Assembly (NCBI GenBank): GCA_029582265.1
Contig: CM055817.1
Span: 27,212,258-27,276,257, forward strand
Reading direction: 5' to 3'
DNA length: 64,000 nt
Origin: Zoroaster sp. YZ-2022
Lineage: Eukaryota > Echinodermata > Asteroidea > Forcipulatida > Zoroasteridae
A program made the translations under genes and the position numbers. Shown here in pieces: positions 31,720-44,699 of the stretch; position 1 is the stretch's first letter; each line of letters opens with the position of its first letter. The notes below the pieces were generated by a model. The model was not told the DNA's origin and made no database searches. It worked only from the letters and a program-made list of their open reading frames with translations.

Positions 31720-33640
31720 AGGAAAATACAATCAAACAAATTATTACAATTATTACATACACCAATGGAAATGGGGGTAACAATCAGCACTTTGGTATTC
31801 GAACATTCATTTCAACCCTGTAGTGTTCAAGAAATACATCATAAAACTAACCTGTGAAAGCTTCGCCACAATAATAACTGCCCGCGTTTTTGAGAAAACG
31901 AAGAAAAACTGTTACATGCTTTTGATGTTTTACACAAATATTGTGTGCACATACCGGGAAGTTCTAGCCTTTTTTATACTTCGCAATGAAAGAGGAAATT
32001 GTGTAAACAGTCAGGAAATACATGCAAAATCACGTGGCCTTATGAGGTCATCAGCCTATTCCGTCGTCACTGTCTTACCACTAGGGAACAAGTATTTGCA
32101 ATATATAGGTAACAAATTGGCAGTATGAAGACAAACCCTCAAATATTTTGTTTCCTCAATAATAATATTCAAACTGTGTTTTTTTTGTATATTTATTTTG
32201 TAGTAACTAATCTGTGTTGTGGAAATCTCACCAGGATCTAGTTCAAATGTAGTGAGAACGAGGTAGACCTCGGGGACGGGGTTAGCACTGCATATACAAA
32301 GGTTAAGAAGGTCAGGTCATATCAACGCCATGTTTGAAACGCACTATGCGTGGATTGTACCATAGAGAATGGACAAACACCGAGTACATGTACATACAGT
32401 ACATGTATAATTATGTACATGTACACACGGGGGCAGTCGGGGTATTCCCCGAACCAATCCTATATGAATGAGTCAACATCACGCAGACACTGGCAAACAT
32501 TGTTCAAAATCCGAAAGATTGATCAAATTACGAAATGGTAAAGCATTTAGGAAAAACGAAATCTGGAGTTAAAACAAGGACAGTTTGTGCTCAGTTTTGA
32601 AAGCATGTTTTGCTGTCAGTGAAACCGGTAACAGCGTTAAGGCCTACCTCAAAACGCCCACTTCGTAGTACAAACCGTTATTGCGTACCGATATTTCTCA
32701 TCAGATCTGCATCATCAGGCCGGGTTACACTGAGGTTAGATATGGAACGCCTAATCTGATGATAAATGCTTCTAGTTATTGTTAATGGTTAAGGGAGGTC
32801 AGAGGCGGATTCAGGGTCATGTAGCAGAAAAGGGGGGAACGATGGGAAAGAAGTGCACACAGCAGCCGGGGAGGATGGGGACAAGACCAACACATTTGGG
32901 AAAATGATGGTAAATTTTGAAGCCCCTTTTGACCCTGTAATTGATCCTCCACTGAGATTACACCTCATCAGTAAATAACAACCAGGTGACGAGAAATTAA
33001 CTGATTAATTTCTTAAAAAAGCCTTCTGCGGTTATGGCAAAAGTATTAATCATTCTGAGAAATTATTCCGTCTGGAAGTAAAGCCCTTTTCTACACTACA
33101 TGAGCTAATTCCTGGACCCTTTTTAACCCCACCAACGACCCCAGAAAGTGACCGTTCACACTGAAAATTCCTATCTCGGTCGTCTCCTGGAATATTATTT
33201 CCGGAATATGCACGGTCGTTTACCACACTCGCGATCAAATCCCCGGAAATGCGCTAAACTGAATCGGCCCATACGGAAGTTGAAAATGTTGTGGGCGGAA
33301 GTCCAACCAGAATGCCATGCGAAGTTACCCCGCCGGCGCGGTGACGGCCGGTTGTTGTGACTGTTTCATGCATCGCGTCGTGTCCAAATGGCTCCTTCCA
33401 CGTGTCATATCGCATCATTTTCGTATGCTATTAGTTAGGCCTTAGCTCATCCCAATATTTGTGTATTTTACGGAGGAAAACCATGCGGACATTATAAATA
33501 CACGTAAATGATAGGCTTACGGATGCTTAACATATGGCCTTGTCCGCGACAATTTTTTTTTATTCAATTTAAACCAATTTATTTTGGTCACTTATCCCTT
33601 AGAAAACAAATATATGTGTTATTTACTGATGAGCTCCATT
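31716..33640. other. Non-coding stretch with a GTACATGTAC palindrome cluster
   Basis: At 32383-32424 nested palindromes (GTACATGTACATACAGTACA and ATGTACATGTAC) lie around 32400. No gene or named repeat was recognised elsewhere. Confidence 0.4.
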
Positions 33641-34500
33641 AGTGCCATCTAGTGCCATCTTCATTTTATTTTCGTTGAAAGCAGTTATTTTTTATTTTCG
33701 AGAGCAGTTATATTTTATTTTCGAGATCATCGTTATTTTTATTTTCGAGAGCAGTTATTTTTAGTATTTTAGATCTTTACGACACAAAGTTTGGGTCGTG
33801 GGCCTTATTTTATGTACTGAAACAACGACATATGCCTCGATAGCGGAATGGCCTCTTGTTCTCACAAAGGCCATAGGACGCGCAGTCTATTTTTAGTAAC
33901 TTTCTCGGTTTTACCGCTATTTATATATTTCCTTCCAGAGCAGTTATTTTTTATTTTCAAGAGCAGTTATTTATATTTTCGAGAGCAGTTATTTTATTTT
34001 CCAGGAGAGCAGTTATTTTATTTTATTTCGAGAGCAGTTATTTAGCATTTTCCAGAGTAGTTATTTTTATTTTCTAGAGCAGTTATATTTATAGTATTCC
34101 AGCATTTATTTATATATTCAAGAGCAAGAGCAGTTATTTATACTCGAGAGCATTATCATATTGAGAGCAATTATCATATATTTATAGTTATTTTTATTTA
34201 CATTTATTTATATATTCAAGAGCATTATTTATATTTTCAAGAGCAGTTTATTTATATTTCTCAAAGAGCATTTATTTATATTTTCCAGAGCAATTTATTT
34301 ATATTTTCCGTGCCAGAGCATTTATTTATATTTTCCGAGAGTGCTATTTATGATATTATGAGCAGTCCAGAGCATATTTATATATTTGAGCATAGTTATT
34401 TTTATTTCTTCAAGAAGACAGAGCAGTTATTTTTATTTTCAAGTAGAGCAGTTATTTTTATTTTCAGAGTGGTGCTATTTTTATTTTGAAGTTATTTTGT
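33640..34500. repeat. Degenerate minisatellite, unit about 20-24 bp
   Basis: The unit is GAGCAGTTATTTTTATTTTC with A/C-G variants (CGAGAGCAG, CAAGAGCAG, CCAGAGCA). It recurs more than twenty times with many small indels and an interruption at 33770-33930. Confidence 0.85.
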
Positions 34501-34640
34501 CTTTTGAAGCAGCTGCTTCCGATTTCGGGTTTAATCATCCATCTATGGCTAAAAGGCGGTTCGACGGTGGAGTCTGCATCGATCAGGCGTTATTTTAGGA
34601 CTCTAATTACACGACGAACAATTGCTTCACATGCTTTCTA

Positions 34641-34975
34641 ATCATAGACATCTTATCAGCAAGCGAACCAAACCGTAAATTGCGAGAACTTTGCCTTTAT
34701 CGCCGAAAACACCAGAAGCAGACACGTTCGTTGATGTTGCATGTTTTATAGAAGGGCAAAGTGAGTACCCTAGGGCAACGTTGTGGTTACCGGTGGATGG
34801 CACCTGAGATCTCTTCAGAATGGGTAAATTCGCAAGGTGTTTATAAAACATGCGCCATCTTCTGGGATTACTAGACCCAGAGGGAGTCAGCAAAGCAAAA
34901 GAAGCGTCGGCGGCTACAGCAGAGAAGGACATACAACGGAAGAGGCCCAAACTTTGTGTGTGCACCGGGACCTAT
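34641..34975. other. GC-richer unassigned segment with open frames
   Basis: Plus frame: MRHLLGLLDPEGVSKAKEAS then ATAEKDIQRKRPKLCVC. Minus frame: 107 codons ending at 34642. The plus frame looks somewhat protein-like, but I recognise no family. It lies just before the low-quality region. Confidence 0.2.
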
Positions 34976-35099
34976 AAGACAAACTAAAAGCCTGCCTCTT
35001 ACGGGTTTTGTATTAACGGATGTTTCAACGGGCATTCAAGACAGATCCTCTGGCTTGAAGCCTCTCTGACAACAGTGACCCTGGCGTTATTGCGGGTAT

Positions 35100-37615
35100 T
35101 TCATGGAAACTGTGAGAAACAAAGAAGGTTTCCCCCAAAAAGGGAACGGAAAATTTGTTCGAAGATAACAGTTTGAAAGAAACCTAAGATTTTAGGGGGG
35201 ACTTCCGTGGGGAGGAACCGGGATTGAGTTCGTGGGGATTTAAAAACGTCCGATTACAGCGCGCTTTGAGAATGGGCTGCCACCCCCCTTCAACAGAGCG
35301 GGAAAAAGGTTTTGGGAAAAATAAATAACGCCTGAAAATTTAAATAATGTTGAAAAAAAAAAAAACCCTGGAAAAAATAAAAATAAAAAAAAAATAAATG
35401 TTGAAAATAAAAATAAGCCCCGAAAATATTAAACCCAAAATAAAAAAGCCTAAATAAAAATTGTTAAAAAAATTGCTCAAAATATAAAAAGCCGAAAAAA
35501 AAATAACGTCGGGGAAAAAAAAACCTTTTTAAAAATTTAAAAGGGAAAAGAAAAACTTGACCCCATGAAAAGGGGGAACATCAAAAAATGGTTTTTTTAT
35601 AAAAAAGCACTAAAAATTTTTTCGAAAACCCCAAAAAAAAAAACCCCCAAAAAAAAAATCCCGAAAAAAAAAATTCCGAAAAAAAAACCCAAAAAATGAC
35701 TCACTTGCCGTTTTAAATTAAAATTTTTTTAAGAAGGGTTTAAAAAGGCAAACAAATGGATTTGCCAGATTTAAACGTAAAAGTCCCTTACTTTAAACTT
35801 TCGCCCATCCCACGGAAATGGGGGGAAAACCCCCTTTTTACAATCTTTCAAAATATTATTCCCAAAATTTTTTCCCCCCCCTGGGGAAAATTTCCCAAAA
35901 AGATTTTGGAATTTCCCGGGGCTTTGGGAAAAATTTTTTTCCAACCCCAAAAGTCATTGAAACTTAAATTTTTTACCCCCCCCAGTCAAAGCAACCCCCG
36001 GGGGGAAAAAATAAAATAAGGAAACTTTTAAGGGGAATTTAATGGGAACCCTTTTCATGTTTTTCATGGGCCTGCTCCTGGGACACACCCTTTCGGAACC
36101 GTTTGGAAGGGCCCCCGGTTGTACCTGGTACCGGGCAAATTTTTTAGCAGGCTTTTTTGTTTTTTCAAATAGTAAAGCATTTTTTCAAAAAAAAAAAAAA
36201 GGGACAGTTTTCCCAGAAATTCCCGTTTATACGGTATACCAAATTTTCAAAGCCAATTTAAAAATTTTAGAAATTAAATTTTTTTGGCCCCAAAATTAAT
36301 TCCAAAAATTTTTGGGTTTTGAGCGTGTACAAAAAATTTTTTTTTTTAAAATTTTAATTTTTTTTTTTTTTCCTTATTTTTTTTTTTTAAAAATTTAAAT
36401 AATTTAAGAAAAATTAGTTTTTGGGAAATTTATGGCTAAATAAAAAGCACACATTCCGTAAATTTTTTTAAAAACTTTTTAAAAATTTCATTTTTTTTTA
36501 TTTTTTTTAAAATTTTTGCACCCCCTTGTTAATGTTTTTTTTTATACCCATCAGCAAGGAACCAAAAAAAGTATTCCAAAATTTTTTTTTCCAAAAAACC
36601 CAAACCCTCCTATTGGTTTTGCCCCGCAAAATTAGGGCCACGTTTAAAAAAAAGACGAGTCCCCGAGGGGGTTTTAACAGGGGGACCCGCAAGGGGGGCA
36701 CAGGGGTGCCCTTTTTTAACCATTTACGGGACAAATTTCCCTTTTTTTTCCCTTTCAGGCTAATTTTTTTAACCTTTTTTCGCGTCCCGGGTTTTTTCCC
36801 TTTTCCCCCTCCTTTATTGGCCCCCTTTATTTTCCCCCTTTTTTTGGGGCTCATTTATTTATTCACCATTTCATTTAAACCTTTAAAATTTATTTCTTGG
36901 TTTTTAAACAACAACAATTTTATTCTTTTATTAAAAACGCCCCGGATTCAACCGCGTTGGGATTTTCCCCGTTTAAAGTTAAAAATGGGTTTAAAAACCC
37001 AATATTCCGGGGTTAAATTTTTCGTTTAAAAAAAGGGGGGAAAAAATATTCCCCCTGAAAAAAAAAAATAAACGATGTTTTTAAAAAAAAAATTTTTTTA
37101 AAAAAATAAATTATTAAAAAAAATTTTAAAAAAAACCCGCAAAATAAGGGGCCCCTAACGGCCTTTGCTTTTAAAAGCAACCCTCAAAAGTTAAAAAAAC
37201 CCCAATGGAAAAATTTTTTTGTAATTTAAAATTAATTTTAAATTAAATTTTTTTTAAAATTTAAAATTTTAAATTAAAACCTAAAAAAAAAATTACGGGA
37301 TATGGGTTTAATTTAAAAATGAGAAAAAAAATCAAAAGTTTAAAAAAGGCCAAATGAAATTTTTTTTTCGTTAAAGTTATAGTGACTTTACCTTAGGGGG
37401 TACGTTTTTGGGAAAAAATGTTTTTAAAAAGGGAAAACTTTTTCATTTCCCCTGGCCCCCCTGGAACGACCTTGAGGGTTTTCCCGATACCAAATTTTTT
37501 AAAAATTTCCAGTTTTCCCAACCGGGGATTCGCCGGGTTTTTCCAGGGATTTAACCGAGGGTCAGAAACGACGGAATTAAACCCCGATCGGGTTGGTCCA
37601 GTGCGTGTGAATACG
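35100..37615. other. Homopolymer-dominated, probably low-quality consensus
   Basis: Almost every base sits in a run: AAAA, TTTT, CCCC and GGGG blocks follow one another (for example AACCCCCTTTTTACAATC-like strings). Nothing like it is seen at 7-30 kb. The texture is that of unpolished or mis-called sequence with homopolymer expansion. The open frames here (proteins of K, F, P and G) should not be annotated. Confidence 0.7.
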
Positions 37616-38359
37616 CACTAATCGGTACGTTTCCCCCGGCCGGGCCCAGGCGAAATGAAATGATGATTGCCCCTCGTCGTTAAAGCGTAACAAAAGTCAA
37701 ACCGATGTGTATGAATGTCATCCATACCGTTCAAAATTACTAACTTAGGGGACAAATGTTTTAACTTTGATGAGTTGTCAAATCCCTGATTGGTAACATA
37801 CACGGCATATACCCGAAAAGGTACATATTCTAGCGTCACTTTAACACCGTCAAAAGTTAAAACAATTGTCCCTTTAATGTTAATTTTGTTAATTTTGTTG
37901 ATGAATTATGAAGTTGAATTTCAACAGGCATATCGTGTTTTGCTTGATACGATTAATATTTAAATTAAAGGGACCTAAAATATGACCATTATCGCCGGTA
38001 TATGCCTTTATATATATTTAAACAATGCAGAGTATTTGGACCAACCGTCAAAAGTTAAAAATTTGTGCCCATTTAATTTTAAATTTTTTGTTAACTTTTG
38101 TTAACGAATTATGGAATGACATTTCACCTTAGGGCATATCGTGGTTTTGGCTTTTAAGATTACGCTTTTAACGACAGAGGTGGCAATCATCATTTCATTT
38201 CCGCCTGCGCCCGGCCGGGGAACGTACCGTATTGAGTGCAGTTTCCACGCACTGGACCAACCTGATCGGGGGTTTAATTTAATCTATCCAGTTTCGCCGA
38301 TCCGGAACCTAGAAACCTGCAGCTGAACCAGGTTGAACCGCGTTAGTTTGATCTTGGGC

Positions 38360-38715
38360 AACGAAATGGTGAATAGCGAATGAAAATGACTACCGAATGA
38401 AATGATGAAAGCCGAACGAAATGAAGACTAGCCGAATGAAATGATGATTGGCAAATGAAATTGAATAGCCAAATGAAATGAAGATGGAAGAATGTGATTG
38501 GCAAAATAAAATGGTGAATGGCCGAATGAATACGACTGCGAATGAAATGACGAAAAGGCGAACAATAAAGATCCAATGAAATGATGATTGGGCAAATGAA
38601 ATGATGAGTAGCCGAAGAAATGGTGATATAGCAAAAGAATGGTGAATCGGCGAATGAAATGGTGAATCGGCCGAATGAAAGGGTGAATCCGAAAATGGTG
38701 AATCAGCCGAATGAA
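38360..38715. repeat. Short tandem repeat, unit about 20 bp (GAATGAAATGATGAATAGCC)
   Basis: GAATGAAATG with GTGAATAGCC/GTGAATCGGC variants repeats about 16 times. Minus-strand open frames of HSP/FHSA-like repeats are artefacts of it. Confidence 0.85.
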
Positions 38716-38744
38716 GCGATATGGGCCCCGAAGGCAGCTAGCGT

Positions 38745-38950
38745 TCCAGTGCACAAATAGAGGGCCATTTGATTGGAAACGTGTAGTTGAGTCGACCGTT
38801 GACATAGAAAACAGTGCGCAAAGCCATGGAAACATGTGGGGGGGCCTTCTGATTGGAAAACGTGGATTTTGGCAATTGGCACACAGTGTGTGCGAAGGCG
38901 TGCACCATGAGGGGGGGCCGGGCCATTCGATTTGAAAACATGTAGATTAG
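38745..38950. repeat. Two to three copies of a unit of about 95 bp
   Basis: GGCCATTTGATTGGAAACGTG at 38762, GGCCTTCTGATTGGAAAACGTG at 38843 and GGCCATTCGATTTGAAAACATG at 38919 mark the repeats, with CACACAGTGTGTGCGAAGGC in between. Confidence 0.6.
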
Positions 38951-39404
38951 CCCCGGGTACCATGGTCAAAAAAGTGGAAAATTTCAAAATCAAACGATTA
39001 TGTTTTATCAAAGAAATTGGTAAGTTTATTAAAAAAAGGGGCCTTATGACGGGAAACAAAAAAAAACCCGAGATTTCAACTTTGGTGGTCGGTGGAGGAA
39101 CTCAACATCTTTTTTTTTTGGCCTTAGAACGATCGCCTTGCAAATAGGAGGACCGAGTTCAAGAAAAGGGTTTTTTCAACATTTATAATTTTTGAATGTT
39201 TTACTACAAAATTAATTCAGAAGAAATGGCAAATTTTTTTTGGCCCGTCAAAAAATTGTTTCAGGAAGTGTTTAGAATATTCATGATGATTTCATGAATT
39301 CTGTAGTGTTTTTGTCTTGCTATTGTTTGCCCCATCATGGATCTAGTTTCAATCCACTGCGCGAGCTATATCACTGGACCGGCAAATACAGATCCGGATC
39401 TCAA

Positions 39405-39720
39405 TAAACTGTTAAAGGTAGGCTGTAGACTGTCTGTTGATCGATGTTATTATGCCAAACAAACTGACCCTGATTTGAGCCCGAGTGAACAAGAATTTTC
39501 CTCTCATTATACTGGCTTTTTTCCATATAGTTTGTTTGTTTGGGTTTTAAAATTGACAATAAGACCAAGACTGTCTGGTGATCGATGTTTGGAATATGCC
39601 AAACAAAATGACCCTTATTTGCGCCCCAGTGAACAAAGAATTTTCCCCTCGTTATACTGGCTTTTATCCAATGGTTTGTTTGCTGGTTTAAAGTTGACAA
39701 TAAGACCCAGATACATGTGA
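39405..39720. repeat. Tandem duplication, unit about 140 bp
   Basis: GACTGTCTGTTGATCGATGT ... ATGCCAAACAAACTGACCC ... GAATTTTCCTCTCATTATAC ... ATTGACAATAAGACC occurs twice (39428 and 39567 onward). The plus frame is open through both copies (127 codons) but the product is repeat-encoded and unrecognised. Confidence 0.75.
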
Positions 39721-40559
39721 TAAGGAATGAAGGAATAGTCGAAGGGATTGTAAGACATCTTGGTGAAGGTAGTTTTTTATTTTCGAAAAGCCAAATTTTC
39801 CAGTACCTGTTTTTGAATAGCACCCCGATGGCTATTGTTGTAGTATTTGTTATTGGCAGGCATCTTTCCAGTTATAAGAATAAAAGGCCGTACAATACCG
39901 TCACGCCCTCCACCTGACAGCTTCATTGTAGTCGTTTGATGTAGTAAATTCTCTGCCGAAATATTTTCCTTCCTTAAATTGAGATATTTTAAAGTTGTCT
40001 TCTTCCCAAAATTGTTTTAAACCGTTTCACCCTTTTATTTGTATTTTATTCCTGTAACAGTGTATATTTTATTTACAAGAATAAATATTCCAGAAACCGA
40101 ATATTTCTCTGCCATTCCCTTTTTTAATATTAGACCTCGACGGGTATGTAGTATAGCCGCTTTTTTTTTCCGCACCCCGGTTATCATTCTGTACTTCTTC
40201 CTTGTTTTATTATCGATGTTTATAACTGTCGTTACTTACATTTTCAAAATAGTAATTCATTCATTGTAACATTTTTTCAATGCTGTCATTCATTACAATA
40301 TGCACAATCGTAGAAAATTACACAATGAGTAATACATTTAATAAATTAATTGATAGATATTATGTACACAGGGTTTCAATAGTGGACAAATTAATGACAA
40401 CACTTAGGGAAAAAGTTAAGCGAAACGCTTTGTGCCCTAACCTATGGACAGACAAACAACAACCAAGGTACCGTAACGGGGACAAAATAAATCAGAAAAA
40501 CAAGGGGAGACAACAGATAAATAGTTTACAAATTACACCTTAATTTATGAATACGAGTC
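39721..40559. other. No gene recognised
   Basis: AT-rich DNA without a supported feature. The frame at 40280-40543 (87 codons) has no recognisable domain. The lower end of the adjoining retrotransposon may extend into it. Confidence 0.4.
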
Positions 40560-41448
40560 TAGGAACTGAGCTGTTTTTTCACAAAGACAGATAGAGAGGA
40601 AATGATTTAAAAGAATCATCTAAACATTCCAGTATGAAATGCCTCGATGAACAACACTATTTTTAGACATTGACGTTCTGTTGAATTGACGAAAAATTAC
40701 CCTAAAGGGTACTTCGAGTATTATATGCATGAATGTTCGATTTAAAGTAAAACAGGAATTCAAACAAGGAGGAGTAAGTTATGGATACATTTATACATGA
40801 ATTTTCCCAGATTAAGGTGGTACAAGTCACCACATTGTAATAGATTTAAATTAGCAAATAAGGGTGCAGAATGATCACGGTAACCGGCATTTGAAATTTC
40901 ACGAATTCTCGTTTTTTTAAAATAAGTAATTTGCTACATTTAGATGTAAACTGCCCAAATCAAGATTGAGTAATTTAAATATGGTAAAACGAGTGAATTA
41001 TACAATGTTAATAAACCTTTTTTGGGGGGTAATATTTTAAACGATTAATTATGCCAATATTCCGATATTTTTGTTGTAATTCATCAATATGATTTTTCCA
41101 AGGTTTCATCAATGGTTACACCAGGAATTTAGTTATTTTAACCTGAATTTAGTTAATTTTATTTTAGCCTTTCATTATTCAAAATCAAAGGAACAGATTG
41201 TGGGGATTGAATTGGTTGGACAAAAATCATATAGTTTGATTTGAGACATTAATACATAATTTGTTTCTAAAAGCCATGTACTGACTTTGTTCCATATTGA
41301 GGTTATGAATAGCTTTTATCCATATTATTGTGAGTATACAATAAACTTGATCATCAGCAAATAAACAAAATTATGGTGTCTGGGGATTAATATATCATTA
41401 ATATAAAGAATGAATAGTAGAGGTCCCAGTACTGAACCTGGGACCCCT
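40560..41448 (-). pseudogene. Non-LTR retrotransposon RT fragment with C-terminal thumb
   Basis: On the minus strand, from the gap: a GxxxVLGPLLFILYINDI-type palm block (one codon after GVP missing), FADDQVYC (the RT catalytic box), a GVTIDE-type block, LTLYNSLVLPYLNYSI-like sequence near 40950-41020, then ISNAGYRDHSAPLFANLN and LYHLNLGKFMYK near 40800-40900. This order is typical of the C-terminal half of jockey/CR1-type reverse transcriptases. Several frame changes and stops break it. It is cut by the 500-N gap, on whose other side an unrelated Gypsy element begins. Confidence 0.8.
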
Positions 41449-41948
41449 NNNNNNNNNNNNNNNNNNNNNNNNNNNNNNNNNNNNNNNNNNNNNNNNNNNN
41501 NNNNNNNNNNNNNNNNNNNNNNNNNNNNNNNNNNNNNNNNNNNNNNNNNNNNNNNNNNNNNNNNNNNNNNNNNNNNNNNNNNNNNNNNNNNNNNNNNNNN
41601 NNNNNNNNNNNNNNNNNNNNNNNNNNNNNNNNNNNNNNNNNNNNNNNNNNNNNNNNNNNNNNNNNNNNNNNNNNNNNNNNNNNNNNNNNNNNNNNNNNNN
41701 NNNNNNNNNNNNNNNNNNNNNNNNNNNNNNNNNNNNNNNNNNNNNNNNNNNNNNNNNNNNNNNNNNNNNNNNNNNNNNNNNNNNNNNNNNNNNNNNNNNN
41801 NNNNNNNNNNNNNNNNNNNNNNNNNNNNNNNNNNNNNNNNNNNNNNNNNNNNNNNNNNNNNNNNNNNNNNNNNNNNNNNNNNNNNNNNNNNNNNNNNNNN
41901 NNNNNNNNNNNNNNNNNNNNNNNNNNNNNNNNNNNNNNNNNNNNNNNN
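41449..41948. other. Assembly gap of exactly 500 N
   Basis: Fixed-size placeholder like the first. An RT fragment ends at its left and a Gypsy integrase begins at its right, so the two sides do not continue one element. Confidence 0.95.
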
Positions 41949-42400
41949 CGGTCCTTGGGGACTCCGTCAAGTATGGCTAGGTGGGGATCTTGGTGGTCAG
42001 ATTTCGCTTGCTCAATAGCGATTTTTGCGGTTTTCACTGCGTTTTCAGCCTTGCCATTAGATTTGGGTGTCTGGTGCAAGACGTTACCGTGATTTTATAC
42101 GTACATGCGCCGATCCGCTGTGATTTGATAAACCAATCGCCGCTGCGGGCGCCATTTATTCCTGACAGGCCGCGCCCTAATCCTGAAAATTGTATAGCGC
42201 CAGCTACGGTGGGTGATTTACGACTGGCGCGGATCGTGTAACTAGGATCCGCATAATAACGGTCTTACGCAAAGACTAGACTCAGGGTAGCGTGGGACAA
42301 GTAGTATGTTTAATCCCAGTCCTTGGTGAAATTCTGAATTCTGCAGATCGGTGGGGACCATTATCACTTATGAGTGTGTCGGGGATGCCATGACGCGCAA
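41949..42400 (-). pseudogene. Integrase C-terminal half of the Gypsy element
   Basis: HQTPKSNGKAENAVKTAKIA with AKSDHQDPHLAILDGVPKD reads to the gap edge. SNGKAENAVK is the block following the second catalytic aspartate, containing the conserved glutamate. The N-terminal zinc finger and the first part of the core are scattered upstream in broken frames. Confidence 0.8.
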
Positions 42401-42889
42401 AGAAAGACTTCAGGCTGATTATGACATTGGAGCTCAGTGTTGAGGGAGGGTGTTGAACTCAAAGAGTTGGAGTAGTAGTCGTGGCGATTATGTAATCTTT
42501 GCCATCTAACATGAACAGATCGATGCTACTGGACCAGGGCGGTCATGGATGTCATGTGGTTTTAGTAGCTCTTTGGTTTGTGTGCGACTGAACGTGTTGC
42601 AAGTACCACATGATGCGATTTTGTCTTGATCTGTGCATTCATACCAGGCCAGTAGATAACATCTCTGGCTCTACGAACATCCTTCAATGCCAATATGACT
42701 TGTATGTATTCTGTCAATCATGTCATGGATACATTGAGGAAGGAATGACGACTCTGTGTCCGCGGAAGAGAATTCCATCTTGGGCGAGGCTCGTCTCTGA
42801 AGTTGAAGTCATTTTATACTATCCAAACTTGTGTGCGATTGTCTGGCCAGCTCATAAACAGTGGTCGTGCTGAGCGCCATCTGCGTCAT

Positions 42890-43470
42890 CGTGCGTTTTT
42901 GGTGCGTATTTCGCAGAGACGAACATCCGAGATAACGATATTATGAGCCATGTTCACTTTCTCGATGTCGTGGATTAGATCGTAGTCTGCATCCATCAGA
43001 CGAACGTCGTAATCATTAGACTGAGTACGTATGGGATCGTTGCAGATATGCCCTACTCAGCGTATCAGCGATGTACATAAGCTTGCCAGGCTTATAGCGT
43101 ACTGTTAGCGCGTATTTCTGCAGACGGAGCATCATGCGTTGAATCGTTTCGGAGCAGCGTGTATGGTTTGGTCATGATGCTTCGAGAGGTTTGTGGTCAC
43201 TGTCTACATTGAGGTCGCGTCCATAGATGTATTGGTCAAATCACTCACAACCGAATACAATAGCGAGATTTCTTTTCAATTTGTGCATAGTTCTGTTCAG
43301 TTGTGTTAATGCCCTCGAGGAAAACGCAACGGGCTGTCCATCTTGTAGTAGGGTTGCTCTAAGCCGATTCTGATGCGTCACATTGAGTGTCACTTCCTTA
43401 GTGACGTCATGGTAGCGTAGTACGGGATGGGTGGTGATGAGTGTTTTGATCTCTGCGATCGCTTTATCGT
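42890..43470 (-). pseudogene. RNase H remnant of the Gypsy element
   Basis: Blocks THPVLRYHDVTKEVTLNV, VAFSSRALTQLNRTMHKL and YGRDLNVDSDHKPLEA are in the order of retroviral-type RNase H (tether then catalytic aspartates: DVT..., DSDHKPL). Broken by stops and frame changes. Confidence 0.75.
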
Positions 43471-43499
43471 GCTCATCAGCCAGTGCCAGGCAATATCTT

Positions 43500-44260
43500 T
43501 GTTTCTAGTTTCCTCAGAGGCTCAGTTACTGTAGATAGCTATAGATGAGGGAGGAATTTGGCAAGATAGTTCACCATCCCAAGAAATCGCTTTGGAGGAA
43601 CATCAGTAGGGTTTGGCATTTTGAGTATTGCCTCCATTTCGCGGGGTTTGGCTTTAGGCCAGCGGGGTCAGTAGATGTCCGATGTATGGGACTTCAGCGA
43701 GTCGAGTCGTAGCTTACTTTCATTCAGCTTGAGGTTGCATTTCGAGCTCTTTGCAACACTCCATGGAGATTACGATCATGGTCTTTTCTGCTTCTTCAGT
43801 AGTGTCGCCCTCACCACAGACAAGTATATCATCAGTAATGACGATACACCATTAAGTCCTTCAGTGTTTCGTTCATTCGACGCTGGTATTCCTCAGGGGC
43901 AGACGAGATTCCGAATGGCATCCGTAACCAACGGAAACGGCCAAAGGGGTGTTGGTGGTGAGTCGAGAAGATTCGTCATCAAGTTTTACTTGCCAAAACC
44001 CATTTGGCATGAGTACTGAGAAGATTTTGCTTTACTCAGTTTTGTAGCTACCTCTTCTACAGTAGGGAGAGGGTAATGTGACCATTGATCGCTTTGTTTA
44101 GTTGCTGGGATCGATACATATCCGCAGCTTGTTGGGTGATGACAGTCACAAGACTGGAGACCCAGTCTGTTGGTTCAGTTACTGGAGTGAGGACTTTATC
44201 ACGGACCATACCATCTATAGCATGGCGTAGTTGGTCTTTGATTGCGATTAGCACTTTACG
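43500..44260 (-). pseudogene. Reverse transcriptase remnant of the Gypsy element
   Basis: Near 44055-44260: ATDWVSSLVTVITQQ and the LPTVEEVATKLSKAK block. Near 43900-44000: FWQVKLDDES and RWLRMPFGI. Near 43800: DDILVCGEG, the catalytic box in which the second and third aspartates are visible. At least two frame changes and an internal stop separate them. Confidence 0.8.
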
Positions 44261-44699
44261 AGGAGGGTGGACAACAGGTGAAACGTTAGGTCAAGTTGAA
44301 TGTGGTACGTACCAGGGAGACATCCCAGGCCTTGAACACATCACCATATTCTTTCAAGATAAGCTTCAGTGAGTGGTTTATGTATCTACTTTGATTGCGC
44401 TCTACCGTGTTGTCATCGGATATGTCATGCACGAGTATTTTGAGGAACCCACGCTGACAAGTTTCATGTTGAGTATTGCGTGTTGCTCATCAACTGTGTC
44501 AAGTTCATGAGTTTTATTGTCTGTAGTGGGAGTGTATTTGCCATCAGGTGCACTGTCACCATTGTGTTATCTGCAGCTTGGCTTTACTCTTCGAAGTGTG
44601 AGCTGAGGCTACCCATCACTCTAAGGTCACTTAGGGGAGTGAGATTGCGGCAGCGCCGCTGTCAAGTTGGAAGCGTATAATCAGAGTTACTTACCTCCG

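Noticed and set aside
36526..37029. 167-codon Phe/Lys-rich plus-strand frame and a minus-strand counterpart
   Set aside because: Inside homopolymer-inflated low-quality sequence.
38428..38835. 135-codon His/Phe/Ser-rich minus-strand frame
   Set aside because: Encoded by the GAATGAAATG tandem repeat.
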